Both the position numbers and the translations under genes were made by a program. This document shows positions 12,352 through 21,804 of a stretch of DNA of 64,000 nt, piece after piece. Each line of letters begins with the position of its first letter. Position 1 is the first letter of the stretch. This DNA is from Nocardia amikacinitolerans NBRC 108937 (lineage in GTDB: Bacteria > Actinomycetota > Actinomycetes > Mycobacteriales > Mycobacteriaceae). A model generated the notes under the pieces. That model worked only from the letters and a program-made list of their open reading frames with translations. It made no database searches and was not told the origin of the DNA. The stretch is from NCBI RefSeq assembly GCF_001612615.1, contig NZ_BDAU01000006.1, positions 1-64,000 of the forward strand. Direction: 5' to 3'.

Positions 12352-13176
12352 ATGAAGACGTTCGGCGCGCGCCTGCGGCACGCGATGCACCACTTCGGTC
12401 CGCTGTGCGTCGGCATCGATCCGCACCCGCAGCTGCTCTCGGCCTGGGGGCTTTCCGAGGACGCCGAGGGCGTGGAGAAGTTCGCCGAGATCTGCGTGGA
12501 GGCATTCGACGGCACCGTCGCGCTGGTCAAGCCGCAGGTGGCGTTCTTCGAGGCCTACGGTTCGGCCGGGATCGCGGTGCTGGAACGGGCCGTCGAGGTG
12601 CTTCGCGCCTCGGGCACCCTGGTGCTTGCCGACGCCAAACGCGGTGACATCGGCTCGACGATGGACGCCTACGCCCGCACCTGGCTCGGCGACGGGCCGC
12701 TCGGCTCGGACGCGGTGACGGTCTCGCCGTACCTCGGTTTCGGCTCGCTCGCACCCGCGCTGGAACTGGCCGAAGCCAACCACCGCGGCCTCTTCGTGCT
12801 CGCCGCCACCTCGAATCCCGAAGGGGCGCAGGTGCAGACGGCGCGCGCGGCGGACGGGCGCAGCATCGCCCAGACCATGGTGGACGAGGCCGCCGCGCGC
12901 AACGCGGGCCACGACTTCGGGTCGGTCGGTGTCGTCGTCGGCGCCACCCTCGCCGAGGCCCCCGACCTCACCGCGCTCAACGGCCCGATCCTGATGCCCG
13001 GCATCGGCGCCCAGGGCGGGGGACCGGGTTCGGTGCGTGACCTGGTGCCCGAGTCCGTACTCGGTGCGGTGGTGCCGAACGTCTCGCGCGAGGTGCTGCG
13101 CGAAGGTCCGTCCGTTTCGGCACTGCGTGCCAGGGTGAGCGCGCTTCAGGAGGATTTCGCCTTCCTGCAGCGCTGA
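12352..13176 (+). CDS. pyrF: Orotidine 5'-phosphate decarboxylase
   Basis: 274 residues. It converts OMP to UMP, the last step of the pathway. The catalytic segment [12 protein letters not shown] (Lys at about 96) and the early [11 protein letters not shown] mark the longer subfamily common in actinobacteria. ATG at 12352 follows a CAGGAG ribosome binding site. It lies 73 bases after carB and ends the operon just before a very stable hairpin at 13213-13260. The dihydroorotate dehydrogenase gene (pyrD) and pyrE are not in this window. Confidence 0.97.
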   Translation: MKTFGARLRHAMHHFGPLCVGIDPHPQLLSAWGLSEDAEGVEKFAEICVEAFDGTVALVKPQVAFFEAYGSAGIAVLERAVEVLRASGTLVLADAKRGDIGSTMDAYARTWLGDGPLGSDAVTVSPYLGFGSLAPALELAEANHRGLFVLAATSNPEGAQVQTARAADGRSIAQTMVDEAAARNAGHDFGSVGVVVGATLAEAPDLTALNGPILMPGIGAQGGGPGSVRDLVPESVLGAVVPNVSREVLREGPSVSALRARVSALQEDFAFLQR

Positions 13177-13212
13177 GGGATCGCGGCCGGGTTTCCCACG
13201 GCACATCGTCCT

Positions 13213-13260
13213 CGAAGCGGCCCGCGGGTTCGGTACCGACCGAACCCGCGGGCCGCTTCG
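13213..13260 (+). terminator. Perfect 22-bp hairpin after pyrF
   Basis: Arms 13213-13234 and 13239-13260 are perfectly complementary over 22 bp, with a 4-base loop ACCG. No T tract follows. It lies 36 bases after the pyrF stop and is the obvious candidate for the pyr operon terminator; U-less hairpins are proposed to terminate in actinobacteria. Confidence 0.8.
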
Positions 13261-13805
13261 TGGTGTCTGGCCGCCCTTCTGCGGGGTTTACGCGCGTCCC
13301 GCGCGGGGAAACCCGGGTGACGTGTGGTGAATCGCGCAGACGCCGATTCAGCGGCACGCCGTGCCCCCGACTCCTCTGGCTCCGCCTCGGCCGCCTCGCG
13401 CCGGGGCTCTTCGGCGTTTTCGCGGTGCCGAATCCCAAGCGATGGGACATGTGTTCGATCCGACACGCGGAAGAACAGTGCGACACGCGGGGAATTTCCA
13501 GAAAGTTCCTGGTCGGAAGCCCGACCGATTGCTGACACGTCGTGGCGAGCCACCGCAACCGCTCCGCTAACCTTGGAATGCTTCGAAAATACGCTGGTAG
13601 CAGGGCGTTTCCGAGATTCGGCGGTACGATCACCGCAGCGCCCGGGGCGTGACGCGCATCCGGTCCTACTCGCCCCTACGGCATCCAGAATCATGCGCTG
13701 ACCTGGGGGGTGGGTTCGCAATCGGCGGACGTCGTGGGTACGGTCGCTGAGACCGCGCGGGTTACCGGCGGTAGATCAAGCAATGAACGATGAGACGGAG
13801 GAACC
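13261..13805. other. Intergenic region upstream of mihF
   Basis: 545 bases without a supported gene. It contains a direct repeat CGACACGCGG at 13461-13470 and 13481-13490 (20-base period) and, just after it, a partly palindromic CCAGAAAGTTCCTGG. These are candidates for regulator sites in a long mihF promoter, but I cannot assign a regulator. Confidence 0.4.
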
Positions 13806-14126
13806 GTGGCCCTTCCCCAGCTGACTGACGAGCAGCGCGCCGCTGCTTTGGAGAAGGCGGCTGCCGCTCGCCGCGCTCGGGCGGAGCTCAAGGAGCGCTT
13901 GAAGCGTGGCGGCACCGACCTGAAGAGCGTCCTCAAGGATGCCGAGACCGACGAGATCCTCGGCAAGATGAAGGTGTCGGCGCTGCTGGAGGCCCTGCCC
14001 AAGGTCGGCAAGGTCAAGGCGGCCGAGATCATGACCGAGCTGGAGATCGCCCCCACCCGCCGTCTGCGCGGACTCGGCGATCGGCAGCGCAAGGCGCTGC
14101 TCGCCCGGTTCGACTTCGACGCCTGA
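13806..14126 (+). CDS. mihF: Actinobacterial integration host factor (mIHF)
   Basis: 106 residues. A basic N-terminal helix ([20 protein letters not shown]) is followed by an S13/H2TH-like DNA-binding domain with [19 protein letters not shown] and [15 protein letters not shown]. This is the essential nucleoid-associated protein of actinobacteria, unrelated in sequence to enterobacterial IHF. The GTG start gives VALPQLT, identical in style to mycobacterial mIHF. It is followed after 8 bases by gmk, as in mycobacteria. Confidence 0.96.
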   Translation: MALPQLTDEQRAAALEKAAAARRARAELKERLKRGGTDLKSVLKDAETDEILGKMKVSALLEALPKVGKVKAAEIMTELEIAPTRRLRGLGDRQRKALLARFDFDA

Positions 14127-14134
14127 CGACGAGG

Positions 14135-14716
14135 GTGGTCGAACACACGCGGAAGGGTCGGCTGGTTGTACTGGTCGGCCCCTCGGCCGTAGGCAAGTCC
14201 ACGGTCGTGCGGTGCGTGCGGGAACGCCTGCCCGAACTGGTCTTCAGTGTGTCGGCGACGACCCGGGCCCCCCGGCCCGGGGAGGTCGACGGACTCGACT
14301 ACCGGTTCGTCTCTCGTGACCAGTTCGACGCCATGATCGAGGCGGGCGAACTGCTGGAATGGGCGGACATCCACGGCGGCCTGCAGCGTTCGGGGACCCC
14401 GGCGGGTCCGGTGCGCGAGGCGCTGAACGCGGGCATGAACGTGCTGGTCGAGGTGGATCTCGAAGGCGCGCGCTCGGTGCGCAAGGCGATGCCGGAGGCT
14501 CTTCTCGTCTTCCTCGCCCCGCCGAGCTGGGACGAACTGGTCTTCCGGCTCACTTCGCGCGGTACCGAATCGCCGGAGGTGATCGAGCGCAGGTTGGAGA
14601 CCGCGCGCACCGAACTGGCGGCATGTGACGAGTTCGACATCGTCATCGTGAACGACGAGGTGACCAGCGCCTGCGAGCAGTTGGTATCGTTGTTCGTTAG
14701 CACAAATTCGAGGTAG
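14135..14716 (+). CDS. gmk: Guanylate kinase
   Basis: 193 residues. The P-loop GPSAVGKST lies at about 15-23. The GMP-binding segment [20 protein letters not shown] and the [10 protein letters not shown] segment identify GMP kinase. It makes GDP from GMP. The start is the GTG at 14135, a few bases after the mihF stop; a slightly later start is possible because the first seven residues are variable. Confidence 0.96.
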   Translation: MVEHTRKGRLVVLVGPSAVGKSTVVRCVRERLPELVFSVSATTRAPRPGEVDGLDYRFVSRDQFDAMIEAGELLEWADIHGGLQRSGTPAGPVREALNAGMNVLVEVDLEGARSVRKAMPEALLVFLAPPSWDELVFRLTSRGTESPEVIERRLETARTELAACDEFDIVIVNDEVTSACEQLVSLFVSTNSR

Positions 14717-14819
14717 CCGCCGTACACCCGTGTCCCGGTCGCGGCCGGGGCAAGGGCGGCGGTATCGCACGCTCGATTACCCGCTGATTTTTCCACGACA
14801 ACCCGCAGGAGCCTCACCA

Positions 14820-15095
14820 GTGAGCGACACCAAGACCGCGCCCGCGTACGACACCCCGGTCGGCCTGACCAACCCGCCGATCGACGAGCTGCTCGAGCGC
14901 ACGTCGTCCAAGTACGCGCTGGTCATCTACGCCGCCAAGCGGGCCCGCCAGATCAACGACTACTACAACCAGCTCGGCGACGGCATCCTCGAGTACGTCG
15001 GTCCGCTGGTCGAGCCGGGCCTGCAGGAGAAGCCGCTGTCGGTGGCCATGCGCGAAATCCACTCCGACCTGCTCGAGCACTCCGAGGGCGAGTAA
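14820..15095 (+). CDS. rpoZ: RNA polymerase omega subunit
   Basis: 91 residues. The GTG start at 14820 follows an AGGAG and gives [20 protein letters not shown], the usual actinobacterial N-terminus; the in-frame start at 14730 would add 30 untypical residues. The core omega motif is [20 protein letters not shown]. Omega helps fold the beta' subunit. The gmk-rpoZ-coaBC-metK order is conserved across actinobacteria. Confidence 0.95.
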   Translation: MSDTKTAPAYDTPVGLTNPPIDELLERTSSKYALVIYAAKRARQINDYYNQLGDGILEYVGPLVEPGLQEKPLSVAMREIHSDLLEHSEGE

Positions 15096-15171
15096 CCCAC
15101 ATCCCGCGTCCGCGCGTGATGCCGCAGTATCGAACTCCCCGCGTGGCCGGGGACGAGCCCACGGAGGCGTA

Positions 15172-16401
15172 GTGACCACACGCATCGTCGTCGGCGTCAG
15201 CGGAGGGATCGCGGCCTACAAGGCCTGCGCACTCGTCCGGCGCTTCACCGAGACGGGGCACGAGGTCAGGGTGATCCCGACCGAGTCGGCTCTGCAATTC
15301 GTCGGCAAGGCGACCTTCGAGGCGCTGTCCGGGAACCCGGTGCACACCGACGTGTTCACGGACGTGCCCGAGGTCCCGCACGTCCGCCTCGGGCAGGAGG
15401 CCGACCTTGTGGTCATCGCCCCCGCCACCGCGGATCTGATGGCGCGCGCCGCACATGGCCGCGCCGACGACCTGCTCACCGCCACGCTGCTGACCGCGCG
15501 ATGTCCCGTGCTGTTCGCGCCCGCGATGCACACCGAGATGTGGGAGCACCCGGCGACCATCGCCAACGTCGAGACGCTGCGCAGACACGGCGCGACCGTC
15601 ATGGAACCCGCCTCCGGACGCCTCACCGGCGCCGACACCGGTCCGGGCAGGCTGCCCGAGCCCGAGGAGATCTTCGGGCTCGCCGCGCTGCTGCTCGAGC
15701 GCGCCGACGCCATCCCGCGCGACCTGGTCGGCCGCCGTCTGGTGATCACCGCGGGCGGCACGAGGGAACCGCTGGATCCGGTGCGCTTCCTCGGCAATCG
15801 CAGCTCGGGCAAGCAGGGCTACGCGCTGGCCAGGGTCGCCGCGCAGCGCGGCGCGCACGTCACGCTGATCGCGGGCAACACGATCGAGATGGCCGCCCCC
15901 GCGGCCGTCGACCTGGTGCACATCACCACCGCCGAGCAGCTCAAGACGGCGGTGGAGAAGCACGCGGTCGGCGCCGACGCCGTCATCATGGCCGCCGCCG
16001 TCGCCGATTTCCGGCCGACGAACGTGGCCGCCGCCAAGATCAAGAAGGGCGCCGGCGAACCGGACGTCATCCCGTTGACCAAGACCGACGACATCCTCGC
16101 CGGTCTGGTGCAGTCGCGGCGCGACGGTCAGCTGGCGGGCACCGCCATCGTCGGCTTCGCGGCCGAGACCGGTGACGAGCACGGCGACGTGCTCACCCAC
16201 GCGCGCGCCAAGCTGGCCCGCAAGGGGTGCGACCTGCTCGTGGTCAACGCGGTCGGCGAGGGCAAGGCCTTCGAGGTCGACACCAACGACGGCTGGCTGC
16301 TCGGCGCCGACGGCACCGAACAAGCCCTCGACCACGGGTCGAAGGCGCTGCTCGCCAGCCGTGTGCTGGACGCGCTCGGTCCGTTGCTGCGCGCCGGGTA
16401 A
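15172..16401 (+). CDS. coaBC: Bifunctional phosphopantothenoylcysteine decarboxylase / phosphopantothenate-cysteine ligase
   Basis: 409 residues. The N-terminal flavodoxin-like CoaC half has VVGVSGGIAAYKA and the flavin/substrate segment PAMHTEMWEHPA. The C-terminal CoaB half begins at about residue 188 with VITAGGTREPLDPVRFLGN and has the KIKKG lysine-rich segment and the NAVGEGKAFEVDTN loop. It carries out two steps of coenzyme A synthesis from phosphopantothenate. GTG start at 15172. After the stop, 16402-16657 has no gene; it contains two copies of ATAGTCTGRGA, possible -10 regions for metK. Confidence 0.96.
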   Translation: MTTRIVVGVSGGIAAYKACALVRRFTETGHEVRVIPTESALQFVGKATFEALSGNPVHTDVFTDVPEVPHVRLGQEADLVVIAPATADLMARAAHGRADDLLTATLLTARCPVLFAPAMHTEMWEHPATIANVETLRRHGATVMEPASGRLTGADTGPGRLPEPEEIFGLAALLLERADAIPRDLVGRRLVITAGGTREPLDPVRFLGNRSSGKQGYALARVAAQRGAHVTLIAGNTIEMAAPAAVDLVHITTAEQLKTAVEKHAVGADAVIMAAAVADFRPTNVAAAKIKKGAGEPDVIPLTKTDDILAGLVQSRRDGQLAGTAIVGFAAETGDEHGDVLTHARAKLARKGCDLLVVNAVGEGKAFEVDTNDGWLLGADGTEQALDHGSKALLASRVLDALGPLLRAG

Positions 16402-16657
16402 TCTTGGCCCGATCGAATTCCGTTGCCGCGCCGAGCGATCGGCGTGCCGCTCGATCCGGACGCCGACCGCGGCGCGGTGTGCGAATGTGCGCACCGGCCG
16501 CCGCGGGTGCGGATAGTCTGGGACGGCGATAACCGGCGGATTCGTCGCGCCGTGGGTTTGGAATAGTCTGAGATGAAGGGTTGCGCGACGGCGGTATCGC
16601 ATTACTGTCGCTGTGGCCATCCGATACGAGAAACCCGTTGAGGGAGAGGGAACAACT

Positions 16658-17869
16658 GTGCGCACGTCTGGCAGCCGCCTATTCACCAGTGAGTCCGTGA
16701 CCGAGGGTCATCCGGACAAGATCTGTGACGCCATCAGCGATTCCATCCTCGACGCGTTGCTGGCGGAAGACCCGCGCAGCCGGGTCGCGGTGGAGACGCT
16801 CGTGACCACCGGTCAGGTGCACGTCGCGGGCGAGGTCACCACCTCGGCATACGCCGACATCCCGCGCATCGTCCGCGAGAAGGTCCTCGAGATCGGATAC
16901 GACTCGTCCGCAAAGGGTTTCGACGGCAACTCGTGCGGCGTCAACATCGCCATCGGCGCCCAGTCGCCCGATATCGCGCAGGGTGTCGACACCTCGCACG
17001 AGGCGCGCGTCGGCGGCGAAGACGACGAGATCGCCAAGCAGGGCGCGGGCGACCAGGGCCTGATGTTCGGCTACGCCAACACCGACACCCCCGAGCTGAT
17101 GCCGCTGCCGATCGCGCTCGCGCACCGGCTCTCGCGCCGCCTGACCGAGGTCCGCAAGACCGGCGTGCTGCCCTACCTGCGTCCCGACGGCAAGACCCAG
17201 GTCACCATCGAATACGACGGCCACCTGCCGGTCCGGCTCGACACCGTGGTCATCTCGACCCAGCACGCGGCCGACATCGACCTGGACAACCTGCTCGCGC
17301 CCGATATCCGCGAGAAGGTCCTCGACTCGGTGCTCGCCGACCTGAACCTGCCCACCCTGGACATCTCCGACGTCCGGTTGCTGGTCAACCCGACCGGCAA
17401 GTTCGTGCTCGGCGGCCCGATGGGCGACGCGGGCCTGACCGGCCGCAAGATCATCGTCGACACCTACGGCGGCATGGCAAGGCACGGCGGCGGCGCGTTC
17501 TCCGGCAAGGATCCGTCGAAGGTCGACCGCTCGGCCGCCTACGCCATGCGCTGGGTCGCCAAGAACGTGGTGGCCGCGGGCTTGGCCGACCGCGTCGAGG
17601 TGCAGGTCGCCTACGCCATCGGCAAGGCAGCTCCGGTCGGTCTGTTCGTCGAGACCTTCGGCACCGAGAAGGTCGACCCGGAGCGCATCTCGACCGCGAT
17701 CACCGAGGTCTTCGACCTGCGTCCCGGTGCCATCATCCGCGACCTGGACCTGCTGCGCCCGATTTATGCGCCGACCGCCGCCTACGGCCACTTCGGCCGC
17801 ACCGACGTCGACCTGCCCTGGGAGCACACCGACCGCGCCGACAAGCTGCGCGCGGCCGCCGGCCTGTAG
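16658..17869 (+). CDS. metK: S-adenosylmethionine synthase
   Basis: 403 residues from the GTG at 16658, which follows GGGAGAGGG by 7 bases and gives [20 protein letters not shown]. This length matches mycobacterial MetK, so the in-frame GTG at 16613 is less likely. Family motifs: [26 protein letters not shown] (the hexapeptide of the active-site loop) and [19 protein letters not shown]. It makes AdoMet from methionine and ATP. I looked for a SAM riboswitch in the leader and saw none. Confidence 0.97.
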   Translation: MRTSGSRLFTSESVTEGHPDKICDAISDSILDALLAEDPRSRVAVETLVTTGQVHVAGEVTTSAYADIPRIVREKVLEIGYDSSAKGFDGNSCGVNIAIGAQSPDIAQGVDTSHEARVGGEDDEIAKQGAGDQGLMFGYANTDTPELMPLPIALAHRLSRRLTEVRKTGVLPYLRPDGKTQVTIEYDGHLPVRLDTVVISTQHAADIDLDNLLAPDIREKVLDSVLADLNLPTLDISDVRLLVNPTGKFVLGGPMGDAGLTGRKIIVDTYGGMARHGGGAFSGKDPSKVDRSAAYAMRWVAKNVVAAGLADRVEVQVAYAIGKAAPVGLFVETFGTEKVDPERISTAITEVFDLRPGAIIRDLDLLRPIYAPTAAYGHFGRTDVDLPWEHTDRADKLRAAAGL

Positions 17870-17884
17870 GCCGACCGGGCCCGA

Positions 17885-20668
17885 GTGAGCCGACCCGCGG
17901 CGGACGAGTCCGCCACCCCCACGGATGATGTGTCCGTGGAACCGACGACAACAGCGGAAGCACCCGCGCGACCCATCGCGCGGGTGCTTCCGCTGTTGAC
18001 GCCCGCGCACCTGGATCGCGATTTCGACTACCTGGTGCCCCCCGAATTCGACGAGATCGCCCAACCGGGGGTGCGGGTGCGCGTCCGGTTCGCGGGCCGC
18101 CTCGTCGACGGCTACCTGCTCGCCCGCCTCACCCACAGCGAGCACGGCGGCAAACTCGTCAAGCTGGAGCGCGTGGTTTCCGCGGAACGCGTCCTCACCC
18201 CCGAGATTTTGCGGCTTGCCACCGACCTCGCGGCCCGTTACGCGGGGACCCGCGCGGATGTGCTGCGGTTGGCGATTCCGCCGCGGCATGCGCGGACGGA
18301 GAACGGGGGGGCGAAGAAGGGGGGAGTTCGTTCGACCGGTGAGTCGTCGGCGGACGAAGAGGGGACCGACTCCGTCTCCGCTGAACTCACGCAGCAGGAT
18401 ACGGCTGAGCCCGTGACGGAGACCGGGTCGATGGGTCACGCGAACGTGCCGCTGCGGATTGGCAAGAACCGCTCTGCACCAGACGAGTCGACCGTTGCCG
18501 CTTCGAATGGCTCGACCATCCCTGGTGACGCCTCAGACGGGCGTCGAGATGACCTCGGCGACAACGCTTCTCGGGTGACACGATCGCCGGCCTCGCCCGG
18601 GGACGATACCTTCGCACCCACCGACGCACAGCAGCCATCGAGGTCTCGCGCGGTCATCAGCGGTGCCGCTGCGAACGAGGTGGTCGCTGGTGGCTCCGCT
18701 AGTGTCGGTGATACCGCTGGGCAAGGCGAGCCTGATAGTTCCTCCGAAAACCGTGGCGGGCCAGCGGATGTCGGCGTCGCAGGCGGCGCCACCCCGGGCC
18801 TTGCGTGGGTGGTCGGCGATGCCTCCGAAGGTCGTCGTGCGGCGGATGTTGCGGCGCCGCGCGGCACGGCCGAAGGCGGCGCTGCTGCGGATGGCGTTGC
18901 TGGGGCTGTTGCCGAGGCCGGCGGCGCCGATGCTGTCGACGGTGTCGCGAGGGGCGCCGACGAGGCTGCGCGCGGTTCGATCGCGGCTGATGATGCCGCG
19001 GCAGCTGGGGCCGCCTCCGCCCCGAAGACGTTGGCGCCGCGCACATCAGAGCCGCCGAAGCTCGGCTTCGACACCGCGCCGTGGGGGCGCTACATCCACG
19101 GCGAGGCGTTCCTCTCGGCGCTGGGGCAGGGCAAGGGGGTGCGGGCGGCCTGGCAGGCGATGCCGGGGGAGGACTGGGCCCGGCGGCTCGCGGAACTCGC
19201 CGCGACAGTGGTCGGGGCCGGGCGCAGCGCGATCCTGATGGTCCCCGATCAACGGGATTTGAATCGCGTCCTCGCCGAATGCGTTCGGCTGGTGGGGGAT
19301 TCGGCCGTCGGGTTGACGGCGGGGCTGGGCCCCGCCGCGCGGTACCGGCGGTGGCTGGCGGTATTGCGCGGCAGCGCAAGGATTGTCGTCGGCACGCGCA
19401 GCGCCGTGTTCGCGCCCGCCGCGAACCTGGGCCTCATCGCGATCTGGGACGACGGCGACGACACCTACGCCGAGCCCCGCGCGCCGTACCCGCACGCGCG
19501 CGAAGTGTCGATGCTGCGGGCGCACGAGACGGGAGCGGCGTTCGTCGCGGCCGGTTTCGCCCGCACCGCCGAGATCCAAGCGGTGGTGGATTCCGGGTGG
19601 GCGCACGACCTCGTCGCCGAGCGGTCGGTACTACGCAAGGCCGCGCCACGGATCAGCGCTCCCGGCGACAGCGACATCGCCATGGAGCGTGATCCCGTAG
19701 CCCGCGCGGTCCGCATCCCGGGTGTCGCGTTCGCGGCGGCACGCGCCGCGTTGAAGGAGGGGGCCGCGGTGCTGGTGCAGGTCCCCCGCCGCGGCTACGT
19801 CCCCGCGTTGTCCTGCGCGAAATGCCGCACCCCCGCGCGGTGCAGGCACTGCAACGGCCCGCTGGCGCTTCCGGAGAGCACGCCGGGCGGCGCGAACGAG
19901 GCGCACAGTCCGAGCTGCCGGTGGTGCGGCATCACCGAGACCGCGTTCCGCTGTTCGGCCTGCGGCTCCCGAGCCTTGCGCGCCGTCGTGATCGGCGCCG
20001 TCCGCACCGCCGAGGAACTCGGCCGCGCCTTTCCCGGCGTGCCGATCCGTGGTTCCGGCGGCGGTGCGGTGCTCGACACCGTCGAGCCGGGGCCGCAGGT
20101 GATCGTCTCCACCGTCGGCGCGGAGCCCGTCGTGCGCGGCGGGTACGGCGTCGCGCTACTGCTGGACGGCTGGGCCCTGCTCGGCCGCGCGGACCTGCGC
20201 GCCGCCGAGGACGCGCTGCGCCGCTGGATGTCGGCCGCGGCGCTGGTGCGCCCGCACGGGCAGGTCGTGGTGATGGCCGAGCCGTCCCTGCCGACCGTGC
20301 AGGCGCTGGTGCGCTGGGACCCCCTCGGACACGCCCGCGCGGAGGTCGACGCCCGCGCGGAGGTCGGTTTCCCGCCCGCAGTCCGCCTGGCCGCGGTGGA
20401 CGGCGCCACCGAGGCCATCGACGAACTGCTCGCCGCCGCCGACCTCCCCGCCGACGTCGAGGTGCTCGGCCCGGTCCCGCTCCCCGCCAACGCGCGCAAA
20501 CCGTTCTCCGGCGATTCTCCTGCCGAAGTAGAACGCATGCTGCTGCGCGTCCCCCGCCGCACCGGCGCCGCCCTCTCCCGCGCCCTCACCGCCGCCCAAG
20601 CGATCCGCAGCACCCACCGCTCCGACGCCCCCCTGCGCGTCCAAATCGACCCGATCGACATCGGCTGA
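17885..20668 (+). CDS. priA: Primosomal protein N' (PriA), helicase-motif-poor actinobacterial type, with a long insertion
   Basis: 927 residues, about 270 more than the M. tuberculosis protein. The 3' DNA-binding domain (ARVLPLLTPAHLDRDFDYLV and VRVRVRFAGRLVDGYLL) is at 30-135. Residues about 138-389 are a low-complexity stretch rich in A, G, S, D and E with no family counterpart. The ATPase-like part follows but lacks a Walker A GKT and has WDDGDD (about 519-524) instead of DEEH, the helicase-dead state known in this phylum. Zinc-binding CxxC pairs lie at about 642-695. It acts in replication restart. The GTG start lies 16 bases after metK; a 23-bp perfect hairpin falls inside codons 22-38. 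Confidence 0.92.
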   Translation: MSRPAADESATPTDDVSVEPTTTAEAPARPIARVLPLLTPAHLDRDFDYLVPPEFDEIAQPGVRVRVRFAGRLVDGYLLARLTHSEHGGKLVKLERVVSAERVLTPEILRLATDLAARYAGTRADVLRLAIPPRHARTENGGAKKGGVRSTGESSADEEGTDSVSAELTQQDTAEPVTETGSMGHANVPLRIGKNRSAPDESTVAASNGSTIPGDASDGRRDDLGDNASRVTRSPASPGDDTFAPTDAQQPSRSRAVISGAAANEVVAGGSASVGDTAGQGEPDSSSENRGGPADVGVAGGATPGLAWVVGDASEGRRAADVAAPRGTAEGGAAADGVAGAVAEAGGADAVDGVARGADEAARGSIAADDAAAAGAASAPKTLAPRTSEPPKLGFDTAPWGRYIHGEAFLSALGQGKGVRAAWQAMPGEDWARRLAELAATVVGAGRSAILMVPDQRDLNRVLAECVRLVGDSAVGLTAGLGPAARYRRWLAVLRGSARIVVGTRSAVFAPAANLGLIAIWDDGDDTYAEPRAPYPHAREVSMLRAHETGAAFVAAGFARTAEIQAVVDSGWAHDLVAERSVLRKAAPRISAPGDSDIAMERDPVARAVRIPGVAFAAARAALKEGAAVLVQVPRRGYVPALSCAKCRTPARCRHCNGPLALPESTPGGANEAHSPSCRWCGITETAFRCSACGSRALRAVVIGAVRTAEELGRAFPGVPIRGSGGGAVLDTVEPGPQVIVSTVGAEPVVRGGYGVALLLDGWALLGRADLRAAEDALRRWMSAAALVRPHGQVVVMAEPSLPTVQALVRWDPLGHARAEVDARAEVGFPPAVRLAAVDGATEAIDELLAAADLPADVEVLGPVPLPANARKPFSGDSPAEVERMLLRVPRRTGAALSRALTAAQAIRSTHRSDAPLRVQIDPIDIG
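17949..17998 (+). terminator. Perfect 23-bp hairpin spanning the 5' coding part of priA
   Basis: Arms 17949-17971 and 17976-17998 are perfectly complementary over 23 bp with loop CCCA. It lies 80 bases after the metK stop, where a terminator would be expected, yet the right arm encodes the conserved IARVLPLL segment of PriA. It may be a metK terminator or attenuator embedded in the next gene. No T tract follows. Confidence 0.6.
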
Positions 20669-20876
20669 GTGAGGCGCATCGCCGTGCGTGCACGCGGCAG
20701 GTGGTAAACGGACTGTCGCCGTGGCGGACGTGGCCCTGTTGGACATGGTGCGGCCGCCTGCCTCGGGCCGACCCCATTCGGCCCCCGTCGATTCGGCTGC
20801 CCGGCCGCTGCGGCAAGGCGCGCTCGGATACGCGAGCCGATGGCCCGGTGCGGACCGGGGTCGGGAGTGCGCCGGT

Positions 20877-21722
20877 TCAGGCGAAGACGGCCCGATTACG
20901 TTCCGCCCATTCGGCATACGTGCCCGCGGTCCTCCCGAGCACCTTCTCGATGTCCTGGCTGACGAGCAGCTCGCCGGGGGTTGGGGAACCCAGAATCTTC
21001 AGCGTGTGGTCGGCGACCGCCTCCGGCATGAAGCGGAGCATGCCTTCGCGCGCCTGAGCCGGTGAGAGCTCGACGAAGCGAATTTCGGTGCCGAGGGCCG
21101 CGCCGAGTGCCGCCGCCTGCTCGCGTGGGGTGCTGAGTGCGGGTCCGGTCAGGGTGTAGATCTGCCCGGCATGCCCGTCCTCGCGCAGCGCGGCGGCGGC
21201 GACGGCCGCGATGTCGGCCGGGTCCACCGAGGGCAGGCCGACCGATCCGAACGGCGCGGCGACGGTCCGCTCGCCGCGCACCGACTCCACCCACGCGTAG
21301 GTGTTGCTGAAGAAGCCGCCCGGCCGAAGGATGGTCCACTCGAAAGACGAAGCCCGAAGCGCTTTCTCGTAGGCCCGCAGCCGGTCGTAGCCCGCGGCCT
21401 CGGGCCGGGTCCGAGTACCGAGCGAGGACACGAAGACCACCCGCCGCACGCCCGCCTCGGCGACGACGTCCAGAACTTCCTCCGGTTCCGGTCCCGCGAT
21501 CAGCTGCTCGCCGCTGATCAACAGGAACAGCGCCTCGGCGCCCGCGAGCGCGGGGGAGAGGCTCGCGGGATCGGCGAGATCCGCCGCGACGTGCCGGACT
21601 CCTTCCGGCAGGGCGATCGAGCCGCTTCCGCGCGAGACGGCCGTCACCTGCGCCCCCGACGCCGCGAGCAGCGGGACGAGCGAGCGTCCGATATTTCCGG
21701 TCGCCCCGGTCACCACGATCAT
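20877..21722 (-). CDS. NmrA-like NAD(P)-binding SDR family protein
   Basis: 281 residues. The N-terminal VVTGATGNIGRSL is the GxxGxxG dinucleotide site of atypical short-chain dehydrogenases. The FVSSLGTRT and WTILRPGGFFSNTY segments are typical of the NmrA/quinone-oxidoreductase-2-like group, which lack the YxxxK dyad and act as redox sensors or reductases. The ATG at 21722 lies 13 bases from an operator, so the divergent TetR protein very probably controls it. The 208 bases between priA and this gene hold nothing recognisable. Confidence 0.88.
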   Translation of the reverse strand: MIVVTGATGNIGRSLVPLLAASGAQVTAVSRGSGSIALPEGVRHVAADLADPASLSPALAGAEALFLLISGEQLIAGPEPEEVLDVVAEAGVRRVVFVSSLGTRTRPEAAGYDRLRAYEKALRASSFEWTILRPGGFFSNTYAWVESVRGERTVAAPFGSVGLPSVDPADIAAVAAAALREDGHAGQIYTLTGPALSTPREQAAALGAALGTEIRFVELSPAQAREGMLRFMPEAVADHTLKILGSPTPGELLVSQDIEKVLGRTAGTYAEWAERNRAVFA

Positions 21723-21734
21723 GTTCCACTCCTA

Positions 21735-21804
21735 GTTAGTTGACTGACTAACAGAACCGTAGTCGAGGATGGCGCGGCTGTCTATAGTTAGTTGTGTGAC
21801 TAAC
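21735..21804. promoter_or_regulatory. Two 18-bp TetR operators in a divergent promoter
   Basis: GTTAGTTGACTGACTAAC at 21735-21752 and GTTAGTTGTGTGACTAAC at 21787-21804 share the GTTAGT/ACTAAC arms. The first covers the SDR promoter. The second overlaps the GTG start of the regulator, so binding could block both transcription and initiation. The spacing (52 bases between starts) is about five helical turns. Confidence 0.75.

Noticed and set aside
13260..13701. Small frames of 70-125 codons before mihF
   Set aside because: Composition is Arg/Pro/Ser-rich, there is no ribosome binding site, and several frames overlap; no family is recognised.
16402..16657. SAM riboswitch upstream of metK
   Set aside because: No SAM-I, SAM-II or SAM-IV core pattern was visible; only repeated TAGTCT promoter-like elements.
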